A stretch of 64,000 nt of DNA from Nocardia altamirensis NBRC 108246 (GTDB lineage Bacteria > Actinomycetota > Actinomycetes > Mycobacteriales > Mycobacteriaceae): positions 62,001-126,000 of the forward strand of contig NZ_BDAY01000016.1 of NCBI RefSeq assembly GCF_001612685.1, given 5' to 3'. Made by a program: the position numbers and the translations under genes. Positions 9,775 through 18,616 of this stretch are shown one piece after another (position 1 is the stretch's first letter; each line of letters starts with the position of its first letter). Under the pieces are notes generated by a model. It had not been told where the DNA came from, did no database searches, and worked only from the letters and a program-made list of their open reading frames with translations.

Positions 9775-10964
9775 GCGCGGGGTCGTCGGCTGGTCGACAA
9801 CGGCACGGCGATGCGGACGCGCGGAGGTTGGCCTGGGTGTACCTGTCGCGCGTGATCTCCGGACCTTGCCCGGCGCTCTCGGCGTTGATCGACTCGGTGG
9901 GTGTGGAGGAGGCGGCGCGTGCCGTCCGCGACTGCGCACTGCCCGCGGTGCTCAGGGCGCCGACCGAGCAGCGGCGCGGAACGGACACGGCGGAACGGGA
10001 TCTGGAACTGATGGCGCGGATCGGCGGGCGAGTCGTGACGCCCGACGATCCCGAGTGGCCCGCCTGGCGCCTGCTCGGCCTGACCCAACTGGAGGTCGGC
10101 CGCGACCGCGACGGTGCGGTGCCGCTGGTGCTGTGGGTGCGCGGCCAACGGTCGCTGCTCGAGTCGAGCGAGCGAGCGCTCGCCGTGGTCGGCTCGCGGT
10201 GCAGTAGCGGGTACGGCAATCACATCACCGGCGAGATCGCGGGCGACCTTGCGGCCCAGGGCTGGACGATCGTGTCCGGCGCGGCCTTCGGCATCGACGC
10301 GATGGCGCATCGTGCGGCGTTGGCTGTGGACGGCGCCACCATCGCGGTGCTGGCCTGCGGTGTCGACCGGCCGTATCCGGCGCAGCACGATCGGTTGCTG
10401 GCGGAGATCGCCGAAACGGGCTTGGTGGTCAGTGAATATCCGCCGGGGACCACCGCGCACAAACACCAGTTCCTCGCGCGCAATCGGCTCGTCGCAGCCT
10501 TGGCCGACGGAGTCCTCGTCATCGAAGCTGGTCTGCGTAGTGGTGCGCGCAACACGGTGAAATGGGCACGGCGCCTTGGTCGTCCGGCGCTGGCCGTCCC
10601 CGGTCCGGTCACCTCGGCCGCCTCGGTCGGCTGTCACCGGATGATCCGTGAGGGCGAAGCCGTCCTCGTCACCCGCGCCGAGGAGGTCATCGACGAAGCG
10701 GGCCCGCTGCGGCTGTCGCTGCCCGGCACCGCGGGTTCGGCCACGAGCCCGGCGGACACGCTCGACGGCGACGAGGCGTTGGTGTTCGCCGCTCTCCCCG
10801 CAATCGGTTCCCGGCTGCCACGCGAACTGTCCGACCAGACCGGACTGCCGCTGGCCGCGGTGCGTGCGGCCCTACCCGCCCTCGACCTCGCCGGACTTGT
10901 CGGCTCGGACGACAGCGGCTGGTTCCGCAAGGCGACCACGCACCGCACCCCGAAGGACACCTGA
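9771..10964 (+). CDS. dprA: DNA processing protein DprA
   Basis: 397 residues from GTG 9771, which overlaps the yifB stop (GTGA). The Rossmann-like core carries VVGSRCSSGYGNHIT and IVSGAAFGIDAMAHRAAL, the signatures that bind single-stranded DNA and load RecA. GARNTVKWARRLGRPALAVPG follows in the core. A C-terminal winged-helix-like segment (about residues 330-390) is present. The frame stays open upstream to 9528, but that part lies inside yifB and is not coding for this gene. Confidence 0.95.
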   Translation: MSAGSSAGRQRHGDADARRLAWVYLSRVISGPCPALSALIDSVGVEEAARAVRDCALPAVLRAPTEQRRGTDTAERDLELMARIGGRVVTPDDPEWPAWRLLGLTQLEVGRDRDGAVPLVLWVRGQRSLLESSERALAVVGSRCSSGYGNHITGEIAGDLAAQGWTIVSGAAFGIDAMAHRAALAVDGATIAVLACGVDRPYPAQHDRLLAEIAETGLVVSEYPPGTTAHKHQFLARNRLVAALADGVLVIEAGLRSGARNTVKWARRLGRPALAVPGPVTSAASVGCHRMIREGEAVLVTRAEEVIDEAGPLRLSLPGTAGSATSPADTLDGDEALVFAALPAIGSRLPRELSDQTGLPLAAVRAALPALDLAGLVGSDDSGWFRKATTHRTPKDT

Positions 10965-11080
10965 CCCATGCCAACCATCCCCGAAAGAAAGTCACCACAT
11001 GTATGGCACTGGTGTGAGCCGCCAGCGGTTGATCGGCGCGGTGGCTTGCCAAGAACGACAACGGTCGCGACGGTGGTGAG

Positions 11081-12004
11081 ATGGACGAGCTACCCGAGGA
11101 TCTGGAAGCACTGCTGACCGAGTACAGCAGGCATCTGCGGCTCGGGCGGAATCGATCGGCGCACACCGTGCGTGCCTATCTCGGGGATGCGCGCTCGCTG
11201 CTGGCGCATCTGTATGAGCGGTCCGCGGATTCGGCAGTGCGCGAACTGGATCTGCTGCTGTTGCGGTCCTGGCTCGCGCAGCAGGCGGCCATGGGGGTGG
11301 CCAGGACCACCATGGCGCGCCGCGCGTCGTCCGCGCGTACCTTCACCGCGTGGCTGACCAGCACCGGACGGCTGGCCGTCGACCCAGGCCTTCGGCTCGG
11401 CTCGCCGAAGGCGCACCGGGTGCTGCCCGCCGTGCTCGGCCAACCGCAAGCCATCGGTGTCATGGAAGCGGCCGAATCCGGTGCCGCGCAGCACGATCCG
11501 ATGGCGCTGCGGGACCGGCTCATCGTGGAACTGTTGTACTCCACCGGCATTCGGGTCAGCGAGCTCTGCGGACTCGACATCGAGGACGTCGACCGGGAAC
11601 GCCGAGTGGTCCGGGTGCTCGGCAAAGGCAACAAGGAACGCTCGGTGCCCTTCGGCGTCCCCGCCGACGAGGCGATCGGCTCGTGGCTCCAGCATGGTCG
11701 CGCCGCCTTCGCGACCGGGGAGTCCGGCCGCGCGCTCCTGCTCGGCCGTCGCGGCAAGCGGCTCGACCAGCGCCAAGCCAGAACCGTGGTGCACGAGGTG
11801 GTTTCGGCCATTCCCGGCGCGCCCGACATGGGCCCGCACGGCCTGCGTCACACCGCGGCCACCCATCTCCTCGAGGGCGGCGCCGACCTCCGCATCGTGC
11901 AAGAACTCCTCGGCCACGCGAGCATGGCCACCACCCAGCTCTACACCCATGTCTCGATCGAACGTCTCAAGAAGGTGCACGACCAAGCCCATCCCCGCGC
12001 CTGA
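11081..12004 (+). CDS. xerC: Tyrosine recombinase XerC
   Basis: 307 residues: N-terminal SAM-like DNA-binding domain (about 1-110) and C-terminal catalytic domain. Catalytic residues are visible as Arg in STGIRVSEL, Lys in [11 protein letters not shown], His/Arg in [11 protein letters not shown], His in LLGHAS and the nucleophile Tyr in LYTHVS. The protein ends at standard length and sits in the conserved chromosomal slot between dprA and the M23/rpsB region, so it is the host dimer-resolution recombinase rather than a phage integrase. Confidence 0.95.
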   Translation: MDELPEDLEALLTEYSRHLRLGRNRSAHTVRAYLGDARSLLAHLYERSADSAVRELDLLLLRSWLAQQAAMGVARTTMARRASSARTFTAWLTSTGRLAVDPGLRLGSPKAHRVLPAVLGQPQAIGVMEAAESGAAQHDPMALRDRLIVELLYSTGIRVSELCGLDIEDVDRERRVVRVLGKGNKERSVPFGVPADEAIGSWLQHGRAAFATGESGRALLLGRRGKRLDQRQARTVVHEVVSAIPGAPDMGPHGLRHTAATHLLEGGADLRIVQELLGHASMATTQLYTHVSIERLKKVHDQAHPRA

Positions 12005-12046
12005 CGCACCGCAATCCGTCGACGGCACAGTGGATTCGGCCTGCGG

Positions 12047-12076
12047 CGGCCGCCCCTGTGGTGACAGGGACGGCCG
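12047..12076. terminator. Bidirectional hairpin between xerC and the MFS gene
   Basis: A 13-bp stem with one mismatch (12047-12059 with 12064-12076) and a 4-base loop lies in the 77-base gap between two convergent genes. It has no T-tract, so it would be an intrinsic terminator of the tail-less type. Confidence 0.6.
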
Positions 12077-12081
12077 GGCAG

Positions 12082-13539
12082 TCAGCCGACTTCCACCGTG
12101 TCGGCTTGCGGCTGTTCGGCAGGCTTGCGGGCACGGAGCAGGGTTGCGCCGAGCAGGGCGGCGGCGACGCTGAAGCCCGCACTGATCCAGGAGCCGGTGG
12201 ACATGGCCGCGGTGAAGGCGGCCTTGGCAGGCTCGTCGAAGCCGAGTTGGAAGGCGGCGCCGATGGATTCGCGAGCCGCGGCCGGTGCGTCGGCCGGCAT
12301 GTGTTCGGTGAACACGCCGGCCAGTACGCTGCCGAGGATCGCGATGCTGATCGCCATGCCGACCTGCTGGAGTGTGTCGTTCATGGCCGAGCCGACACCG
12401 GCGTGCTCGAGCGGGATGGCGCTCATGATGGCGGCGTAGGCGGCCGGGCCTGCCAGACCACCGCCGACACCCATGACCAGCATGCTGACCAGGACCCACA
12501 GGTACCCCTCGCCCATCGCGAGGATCACGAAGGCCAGGCCCATGACCAGCAGTCCGGACACGATCAGCGTCTTGTTGGTGAGCTTCTTGCCGAGCGTCGC
12601 GCCGAGCCCGTTGCACACGGCGGCCGCCACCGCATAGGGCAGCAACGCCAACCCGGCCTTCATCGGGCCGTATCCGAGCACGAACTGCAGGTACTGGGTG
12701 AGCATCAGCATCACCGCACCCATGCCGAACACCATGAGCAACAGGGTGAAGCAGGTTCCGCTGAAGTCGCGATTGCGGAACACCGCGAGCGGCAGCATCG
12801 GGTGCGCCGATCGGCTCTCCCACACCACGAACGCGACCGCGGCCAGCACGGCGAGCGCGATCATGCCGATGTTCCACTCCCGCTCGATGATCACGTAGAC
12901 CGTCGAGACCAGCGCGACGATGGAGAGCAGCACACCGATCAGGTCGACCGGCCGCTGTTCACCGGTGGTTTCCGGCATCAGCACCAGCGCGGCGACGATG
13001 GCAAGGATGGCCACCGGAATGTTCAGCAGGAACACCGAACCCCACCAAAAGTGCTGCAGCAGAAAGCCACCGAGGGTCGGTCCGGCGACGATGCCGACCA
13101 TCGACACGGTGCTCCAGCCCGCCATCGCCTTGCGGCGCTCGTCCTCGGCGAAGGTGGTCATCAGGATGGACAACGTCGACGGCATCACCAGCGAGCCGCC
13201 GACGCCCATCGCCACCCTGGCGGCGACGACCTGCCAGGGTTCGGTGGCGAGCACCGCGCCGAGCGAGGCCACCCCGAACGCGGCGAGACCGATGATCAGC
13301 ATCCGTCGCCTGCCGAATCTGTCGGACAGGCTGCCCGCGGTGAGCAGGAGTCCGGCGAAGACCAGGATGTAGGCGTCCAGGATCCATTGGATATCCGACG
13401 GCGTTGCGCCTAGTTCCCGAATCAGTGACGGGATAGCGAGATTGAGCACAGTGCCGTCGATCATCAGCACCAGCAAGGACAGGCAAAGGACCCCCAGAAT
13501 CCACCAGCGGCGAGGGTCTCGTACAACGTTCGATTCCAC
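12082..13539 (-). CDS. MFS drug exporter, DHA2 (EmrB/QacA) family
   Basis: 485 residues with 14 predicted membrane helices, the DHA2 topology. Motif A-like GSLSDRFGRRRM follows helix 2 and DGTVLNLAIPSL is the family motif D1 in helix 1. The C-terminal tail is short and polar. GTG 13539 is the chosen start; the frame stays open far upstream but crosses the divergent regulator gene. It diverges from a TetR gene with a palindrome between them, a standard arrangement for a substrate-induced exporter. The substrate cannot be read from sequence. Confidence 0.92.
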   Translation of the reverse strand: MESNVVRDPRRWWILGVLCLSLLVLMIDGTVLNLAIPSLIRELGATPSDIQWILDAYILVFAGLLLTAGSLSDRFGRRRMLIIGLAAFGVASLGAVLATEPWQVVAARVAMGVGGSLVMPSTLSILMTTFAEDERRKAMAGWSTVSMVGIVAGPTLGGFLLQHFWWGSVFLLNIPVAILAIVAALVLMPETTGEQRPVDLIGVLLSIVALVSTVYVIIEREWNIGMIALAVLAAVAFVVWESRSAHPMLPLAVFRNRDFSGTCFTLLLMVFGMGAVMLMLTQYLQFVLGYGPMKAGLALLPYAVAAAVCNGLGATLGKKLTNKTLIVSGLLVMGLAFVILAMGEGYLWVLVSMLVMGVGGGLAGPAAYAAIMSAIPLEHAGVGSAMNDTLQQVGMAISIAILGSVLAGVFTEHMPADAPAAARESIGAAFQLGFDEPAKAAFTAAMSTGSWISAGFSVAAALLGATLLRARKPAEQPQADTVEVG

Positions 13540-13575
13540 TCGCACAGCGTACGATAGTCTCGAACAGTGTGCGAG
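13539..13575. promoter_or_regulatory. Palindromic operator between MFS exporter and TetR
   Basis: CTCGCACA (13539-13546) and TGTGCGAG (13568-13575) form a perfect 8-bp inverted repeat around a 21-base spacer that itself has partial symmetry. It begins at the exporter's start codon and ends 18 bases before the TetR start, so one bound repressor could block both genes. Confidence 0.65.
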
Positions 13576-13593
13576 TGAATATAAGATTGGCCC

Positions 13594-14304
13594 GTGACCA
13601 AGCAGTTCTCTTCGGTATGGCTCCGCGAACCCCGTCAACCGAAGGCGTCGGGACTCCACCGTGATCAGATCGTCGAAGCCGCGGTGGCGCTCCTGGACGC
13701 CGAGGGGCTCGAGGCGTTGAGCATGCGCAAGATCGGCGCCAAGCTCGGCGCGGGTGCGACCAGCCTGTACTGGTACGTCGCGAACAAGGAAGAGCTGCTG
13801 GAGCTGGCGCTCGACGAGTTCTGGGGCATGGTGGAAACGCCGGAGTCCGACGACGCGCCGTGGCGTGAGGTGCTCACGACATTCGCCTACAACTTCCGTG
13901 CAACGATGCGGGCCCATCCGTGGTCGGCCGGCCTGGTCGGGCGGTTGCCGAGCATGGGTCCGAAGGCGTTGCGCGTCACCGACCGACTGCGTCGCGCCTA
14001 TTACAGCGCTGGATTCCGTGGCATCGACATCTACATGGCCAGCGGCACCGTGCTCTGCTTCGTGCTCGGGCAGGTAACACCGGAGATCGCCTGGACCAAG
14101 GCGTACGGCGATGCCGAGTTCGATACCGAAGGCGCGCTGGAGATGATGGATCGGGTGGCCGAGGACTATCCCGAGATACGGGCTGACTACCGCGCGACGA
14201 CGCCGACGGATGCGGCGACGGCTCGGGCGATGGCGTTCGACTTCGGGCTGCTGTGCGTTTTGGACGGCCTGGAGGCGCGGTTGCGTGGCGTGCCGGGGTC
14301 CTAA
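13594..14304 (+). CDS. TetR family regulator of the adjacent MFS exporter
   Basis: 236 residues. N-terminal helix-turn-helix at about residues 25-70 (QIVEAAVALLDAEGLEALSM ... TSLYWYVANKEELL). The C-terminal domain resembles the tetracycline-repressor C-terminal family, with FDFGLLCVLDGLEARL near the end. GTG 13594 is the start. Divergence from the exporter and the shared palindrome indicate that it represses both itself and the exporter; this is inference from layout. Confidence 0.93.
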   Translation: MTKQFSSVWLREPRQPKASGLHRDQIVEAAVALLDAEGLEALSMRKIGAKLGAGATSLYWYVANKEELLELALDEFWGMVETPESDDAPWREVLTTFAYNFRATMRAHPWSAGLVGRLPSMGPKALRVTDRLRRAYYSAGFRGIDIYMASGTVLCFVLGQVTPEIAWTKAYGDAEFDTEGALEMMDRVAEDYPEIRADYRATTPTDAATARAMAFDFGLLCVLDGLEARLRGVPGS

Positions 14305-14437
14305 CGTTCGAATCGGTACACGTTCATTTCTGAGTAATGGTCTGGAACACGCCTTTACGTTGGTAATCTGGCACACGTTCTAGTTCGCCGGATTGGTGAA
14401 TCCGGCGATTCGGTGCACCGGTGGGAAGGCGTTCGGA

Positions 14438-15160
14438 GTGAGCACCCATACCGTCCTCGGTCAGGAAGTGCGCATGCCGGTGCAGATCCGGCTGGCCCAC
14501 GCGTTCATGGCGACCTATCTGGTGCCCGCCGACGCCGCGCAACAGGTGATCGACTACTCCGGGCTGCGCGTGCTGCGGCTGCCCGGTGGTCGAGCGATGT
14601 GTTCGCTGGTGTTCGTCGAGTATGTGGACGGAGATCTGGGTCCCTACAACGAGTTCGGTGTTTCGTTCATGGTCCGGCACCACACTGCGGGTGGACTCGG
14701 TGATCTTCGCGCGTTGGCGACGAACCGGGCGGGGGTGCTCATTCATCGGCTGCCGGTCGACGGCGACTTCACCCTCGCGGCAGGCCGTGGCATCTGGGGA
14801 TTCCCGAAGGAGCTCGCGGACTTCCACGTCCGCCACGACACGGGGACCCGGCACGGCGCCTTGCATCAGGACGGCAAGCTCGTCGTCGATCTGACTGTCC
14901 GCCACGGCATTCCTACGCCGCGCCGGCGCGCCGCTGCTTCGTCGTTCGACGCGTACGCCCACATCGACGGCGTCACCCGCTGCACGCCGTGGCGCATGAC
15001 GCCGTCGGGCATGCGTGCCAGGCCGGGCGGCGCCACCCTCGCCCTCGGCGATCACCCCATCGCCGACGAACTGCGGTCGCTGCGGCTGCCCCATCGCGCG
15101 TTGATGACCTCAACCATCGCCCGATTGGCGATGACATTCGACGACGCCGCCGTGGTGTGA
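14438..15160 (+). CDS. Acetoacetate decarboxylase-like protein
   Basis: 240 residues with the acetoacetate decarboxylase fold. The segment GRGIWGFPKELADF contains the lysine that in true decarboxylases forms the Schiff base. VPVDGDFTLAAG-type and GPYNEFGVSFMV segments fit the superfamily. Many actinobacterial members have other lyase/hydratase-like or unknown activities, so the substrate is open. GTG 14438 is chosen because GGAAGG lies about 9 bases upstream; an earlier in-frame start at 14393 is possible. Confidence 0.82.
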   Translation: MSTHTVLGQEVRMPVQIRLAHAFMATYLVPADAAQQVIDYSGLRVLRLPGGRAMCSLVFVEYVDGDLGPYNEFGVSFMVRHHTAGGLGDLRALATNRAGVLIHRLPVDGDFTLAAGRGIWGFPKELADFHVRHDTGTRHGALHQDGKLVVDLTVRHGIPTPRRRAAASSFDAYAHIDGVTRCTPWRMTPSGMRARPGGATLALGDHPIADELRSLRLPHRALMTSTIARLAMTFDDAAVV

Positions 15161-15362
15161 GCCCGGTGTGTCGCCGATCGAAATCCCGCCGACATCGCGA
15201 CAAGGAAAAGGTCTTGACCAGCGGGAACGGTTTCTGCGCCACCGAATAACCGCATGATCACGGCGTCGCGCGGTTCGTGGACTGCCCCCGGGCGGCCGGT
15301 TAGGCTGACGTAGCGGATCATTTGCTCGCAGTACGAAACCGACCGGTGTGGGAGAGGTGCCC

Positions 15363-15440
15363 GTGACTTCCGACGACCAGCGCACAGTGCTGGAACCGGG
15401 TGCCGGCCCGGCGGAATCGCGCGGGATGTGGACGGCATGA
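15363..15440 (+). CDS. Possible 25-codon leader ORF before the DUF202 pair
   Basis: GTG 15363 follows GGGAGAGG with normal spacing and opens 25 codons (VTSDDQRTVLEPGAGPAESR...) ending in a TGA that overlaps the ATG at 15437 of the next gene (ATGA). The arrangement would couple translation of the membrane protein to this short peptide. There is no homology evidence, so the call rests only on the ribosome binding site and the overlap. Confidence 0.35.
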   Translation: MTSDDQRTVLEPGAGPAESRGMWTA

Positions 15441-15802
15441 CCCTCCCGAGCCCCGACGCCGAGTCGGCGGACGGGGAAGCGGAGCTCGACTACCGATTCA
15501 CCCTCGCGAACGAGCGAACGTTCTTGGCGTGGATGCGCACCGCGCTCGGCCTGCTCGCCGGCGGCGTCGCGGTGCATACCCTGGTGCAACCGTTCCGAAT
15601 GGGCGGCGTGCGACGCGCTCTCGCGCTGAGCTGCCTGGTGTTGGCGGTGATCATCGCGATCGGTGCCTACGCGCATTGGCGGCGCGTCGGCACCGCGATG
15701 CGCGCAGGCCGCCCGCTGCCCGACACCGTGCTCGTGCCGATTCTCTCCGCGGGCATCGCCGTCGTTTCGGTGCTCGCGGGCGTTGCGGTGTTGCTGCGAT
15801 GA
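15437..15802 (+). CDS. DUF202 (YidH-type) small membrane protein
   Basis: 121 residues with three predicted membrane helices. The DUF202 signature ANERTFLAWMRTALGLLAGG begins about residue 30. ATG 15437 overlaps the stop of a short upstream ORF; GTG 15428 is an alternative three codons longer. The stop overlaps the start of a second DUF202 gene (ATGA), so the two are one operon and probably form a heteromeric membrane unit. No function is established. Confidence 0.88.
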   Translation: MTLPSPDAESADGEAELDYRFTLANERTFLAWMRTALGLLAGGVAVHTLVQPFRMGGVRRALALSCLVLAVIIAIGAYAHWRRVGTAMRAGRPLPDTVLVPILSAGIAVVSVLAGVAVLLR

Positions 15803-16134
15803 GCTCGGGGACTGCGGGTGCGGCCGAGGTCGAGCCTGGGCTTGCCGCGGAGCGGACCGCGTTGGCGTGGCGGCGGCTGGCGGTGGCCGCGATGCTCACC
15901 GCCGCACTGTTTTTGCATCACGCCGTGACGAGCGGGTGGCGGCCAGCGTTGCTTGCGCCCATTGCGGCGGCGATCGCGATGGCCGCGCTGTCGGCCATGG
16001 CTTATCTGCGCAATCGCAGCCTGCACGAAGGGCATTACGCGCACGGCCGACGTGTGGTTGCCGCAACGACCGCGGTGGTGGTGGCGGTCACCGGTACGGC
16101 GGCAGTCATCGGAATCGTCGATCCATGGCCTTAG
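15799..16134 (+). CDS. Second DUF202-like small membrane protein
   Basis: 111 residues, three predicted helices, with AAERTALAWRRLAVAAM as a diverged form of the DUF202 signature seen in the preceding gene. The ATGA overlap with the upstream gene indicates translational coupling. Paired DUF202 genes of this sort are common in actinobacteria; the role is unknown. Confidence 0.85.
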   Translation: MSSGTAGAAEVEPGLAAERTALAWRRLAVAAMLTAALFLHHAVTSGWRPALLAPIAAAIAMAALSAMAYLRNRSLHEGHYAHGRRVVAATTAVVVAVTGTAAVIGIVDPWP

Positions 16135-16182
16135 TTCGGACACCGGCCCGGCAGCCCGCCCCGACTCTTCAGGAGGATGACA

Positions 16183-16261
16183 TGAGCGAACGCAGTGAGC
16201 GAATCATGTGCCGGCGCGCTGTGCGTATGACGAAGCCGAGCGCCAGCGAGGCGCAGTCATG
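16183..16261 (+). repeat. Dispersed repeat element at the alkyl sulfatase start codon
   Basis: About 78 bases starting TGAGCGAACG and ending in a GAGGCGCAGTCATG-type motif lie between a perfect AGGAGG (16171-16176) and the real start ATG at 16259. Both edges carry ATGAGC, so a short peptide of 26 codons is also read from the ribosome binding site (16182-16262). A second element with the same ends lies at 45747-45804. The left end reads GAGCGAACGCAGTGAGCGAA, itself an internal repeat. Confidence 0.6.
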
Positions 16262-18175
16262 AGCACAGCGACCGAGCCGAGTGACTTCATCGCCGCGGAG
16301 CAGCAGCGGGCGGCCGCCGCGCTGCCGTTCGCCGATACTGCCGATCTCGCGGATGCCGAGCGCGGGTTCATCGCCGCGCTGGAGCCGGGCGTGGTGACCG
16401 CCGCCGACGGAACCGTGGTGTGGGACAACGACTCCTACGACTTCCTGCGTGAATCCTGTCCCGCCTCGGTCAATCCGAGCCTGTGGCGGCAAGCCGGGCT
16501 GGTCATCAAGCAGGGCCTGTTCGAGGTGACCGAGGGGATCTATCAGATTCGCGGGCTCGACCTGTCCAACATGACACTCGTCGAGGGCAAAACCGGTGTG
16601 GTGGTGATTGATCCGCTGATCTCCGTGGAGACCGCGGCCGCCGGGCTTGCGCTGTATCGGGCGCATCGCGGCGATCGGCCGGTGACGGGGCTGGTCTACA
16701 CCCATTCGCATGTAGACCATTTCGGTGGCGCGCTGGGTGTTACGACCGCCGACGATGTCGCGGCGGGCCGCTGTCCGGTGCTGGCTCCGGCCGGGTTCCT
16801 GGAACACGCGGTGGCCGAGAACGTGTACGCGGGCACCGCGATGGCGCGTCGGGCCGGATACATGTACGGCGCCGTGCTGCCGCGTGGGCCGCTCGGCGCG
16901 GTCGGTGCCGGGCTCGGCCAGACCACCTCGGTCGGCACGGTCACGCTGATTCCGCCGACCGTCGACATCACAGCCACCGGTCAGCAGGAGACGGTCGACG
17001 GAATCCGCATCGTCTTCCAGATCACTCCCGGCACCGAAGCGCCCGCCGAGATGAACTTCTACTTCCCGGACCACCGGGCCCTGTGCATGGCCGAAAACGC
17101 CACGCACACACTGCATAACCTGCTCACCCTGCGCGGTGCCCTGGTACGCGACCCGCATGTCTGGGCCAAGTATCTGACCGAGGCGGTCACGCTGTTCGCC
17201 CGCGAGTCCAATGTGGTGTTCGCCTCGCACCACTGGCCGACGTGGGGCACCGATCGCCTGGTGGAATTCCTTGCGCTGCAACGAGATCTATACGGATACC
17301 TGAACGACCAAACGCTGCGGCTGTTGAACCAGGGGTACGTCGGCGCGGAGATCGCCGAAATGCTCACGCTGCCACCGGCGGTCGAGGGCGTCTGGCACAC
17401 GCGCGGGTACTACGGTTCGGTCAGCCACAACGTCAAAGCCATCTACCAGCGGTACATGGGCTGGTTCGACGGCAACCCGGCGCATCTGTGGGAACACCCG
17501 CCGGTGGAATCGGCGATCCGGCACGTGGAATTCATGGGTGGCGTCGATGAGGTGCTGCGCAAGGCGCAGGCCTCCTACGCCGCGGGCGACTATCGGTGGG
17601 TGGCCCAGGTGGTCAACTACGTGATCTTCGCCGACCCCAACAACGATGCCGCTAAAGCGTTGCAGGCCAGCACCTTCGAGCAACTCGGCTACGGCGCGGA
17701 GAACGCCACCTGGCGCAACTTCTACCTCAGTGGCGCCTACGAACTGCGCTACGGCTCCTTCGGCACACCGACCAAGGCCAACGCACCGACGATGCTCTCC
17801 GCGCTGACCGTCGATCAGATCTTCGACGCCATGGCGTTGCGCGTCGACGGGCCGAAGGCATGGAATCAGCGCGTCGTCGCGGACTGGCACATCACCGACG
17901 AGAACCGGGTGCACCGCCTCGAACTCCGCAACGGGCGGTTGACGCACTACCGGCAGCCGGAGGGGGTTCGGCTGCCTGAGGCCGACGCGGTGTTCACCCT
18001 GACGAAGGCGACGTTGACCCGAGTTCTGCTGGTAGGCGACGACTTCGGTGTCGCGGCGGCCGCGGGCGATATCCAGATCGAGGGCGATGTGACCAAACTT
18101 GCGGAGCTCGTCGGCGTCTTCGATGCGCCGGACCCCGACTTCGCCATCGTCACCCCGCGCGGCATGATCGGCTGA
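16259..18175 (+). CDS. Alkyl sulfatase, metallo-beta-lactamase type (SdsA1/BDS1 family)
   Basis: 638 residues. The N-terminal two thirds is a metallo-beta-lactamase domain with YTHSHVDHFGGALGV (about residues 146-160) and further ligands in ENATHTLHN and ASHHWPTWG. These are followed by a dimerisation segment and a C-terminal SCP2-like domain (about residues 510-638). The family hydrolyses primary alkyl sulfates such as SDS to alcohol and sulfate. No signal peptide is apparent. The start at 16259 is separated from its presumed original AGGAGG by the repeat element; a longer frame from 16208 runs through that repeat and is unlikely. Confidence 0.93.
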   Translation: MSTATEPSDFIAAEQQRAAAALPFADTADLADAERGFIAALEPGVVTAADGTVVWDNDSYDFLRESCPASVNPSLWRQAGLVIKQGLFEVTEGIYQIRGLDLSNMTLVEGKTGVVVIDPLISVETAAAGLALYRAHRGDRPVTGLVYTHSHVDHFGGALGVTTADDVAAGRCPVLAPAGFLEHAVAENVYAGTAMARRAGYMYGAVLPRGPLGAVGAGLGQTTSVGTVTLIPPTVDITATGQQETVDGIRIVFQITPGTEAPAEMNFYFPDHRALCMAENATHTLHNLLTLRGALVRDPHVWAKYLTEAVTLFARESNVVFASHHWPTWGTDRLVEFLALQRDLYGYLNDQTLRLLNQGYVGAEIAEMLTLPPAVEGVWHTRGYYGSVSHNVKAIYQRYMGWFDGNPAHLWEHPPVESAIRHVEFMGGVDEVLRKAQASYAAGDYRWVAQVVNYVIFADPNNDAAKALQASTFEQLGYGAENATWRNFYLSGAYELRYGSFGTPTKANAPTMLSALTVDQIFDAMALRVDGPKAWNQRVVADWHITDENRVHRLELRNGRLTHYRQPEGVRLPEADAVFTLTKATLTRVLLVGDDFGVAAAAGDIQIEGDVTKLAELVGVFDAPDPDFAIVTPRGMIG

Positions 18176-18243
18176 GCTGCCGGGAACGCCTTGGCCGCGA
18201 AACCGGCTCGACTCCGGCTGGCCTGCTGTTTACCGTGGTGATC

Positions 18244-18609
18244 ATGTCAACCGAACCGTCGACCGATCGCCCCCCGGTGCGTGATCGCATGCGCGCCGCA
18301 CTGTCTGTGGCGATGAAGGCCCGCGACCGTCAGGCGATCACTGCCCTGCGGGCGACCCTGGGCGCCGTCGACAATGCGGAAGCGGTCGATGTCGGCGAGC
18401 ATCGGGCAGGCGGAATAGAAACCAGCGCTGTCGGCCTCGGCGTCACCGAAGTCGCGCGCCGCGAGCTCACCGAAGCCGACATCGAACAGATCGTGCGCGC
18501 CGAGATCGCCGAACGGCACACCGCCGCCGACGAATACGACCGCCTCGGTCGTCAGGAACACGCCGAGAATCTCCGCGTGCAAGCGCAGACGCTCAGCGAC
18601 CTCTTGTAG
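18244..18609 (+). CDS. GatB/YqeY domain protein
   Basis: 121 residues, about the usual length for stand-alone YqeY-like proteins. DRMRAALSVAMKARDRQAIT at the N-terminus and REL.EADIEQIVRAEIAER-type helices are the family pattern; the domain is the tail domain of the amidotransferase subunit GatB and binds tRNA-like surfaces in that context. ATG 18244 is chosen over GTG 18235. The function of stand-alone members is not defined. Confidence 0.88.
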   Translation: MSTEPSTDRPPVRDRMRAALSVAMKARDRQAITALRATLGAVDNAEAVDVGEHRAGGIETSAVGLGVTEVARRELTEADIEQIVRAEIAERHTAADEYDRLGRQEHAENLRVQAQTLSDLL

Positions 18610-18616
18610 TCGGGAG

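Noticed and set aside
11081..12004. Phage or island integrase next to accessory genes
   Set aside because: The gene has the XerC length, motifs and the conserved slot after dprA, and no attachment repeats or phage genes lie near it.
11350..13413. 687-codon open frame on the plus strand across xerC and the MFS gene
   Set aside because: Overlaps both real genes in other frames and is Arg/His/Gln-rich without domains.
15290..15320. Iron box (IdeR/DmdR site) suggested by GGTTAGGCTGAC
   Set aside because: Only half of the consensus is present and the second half is missing; neighbouring DUF202 genes are not iron genes.
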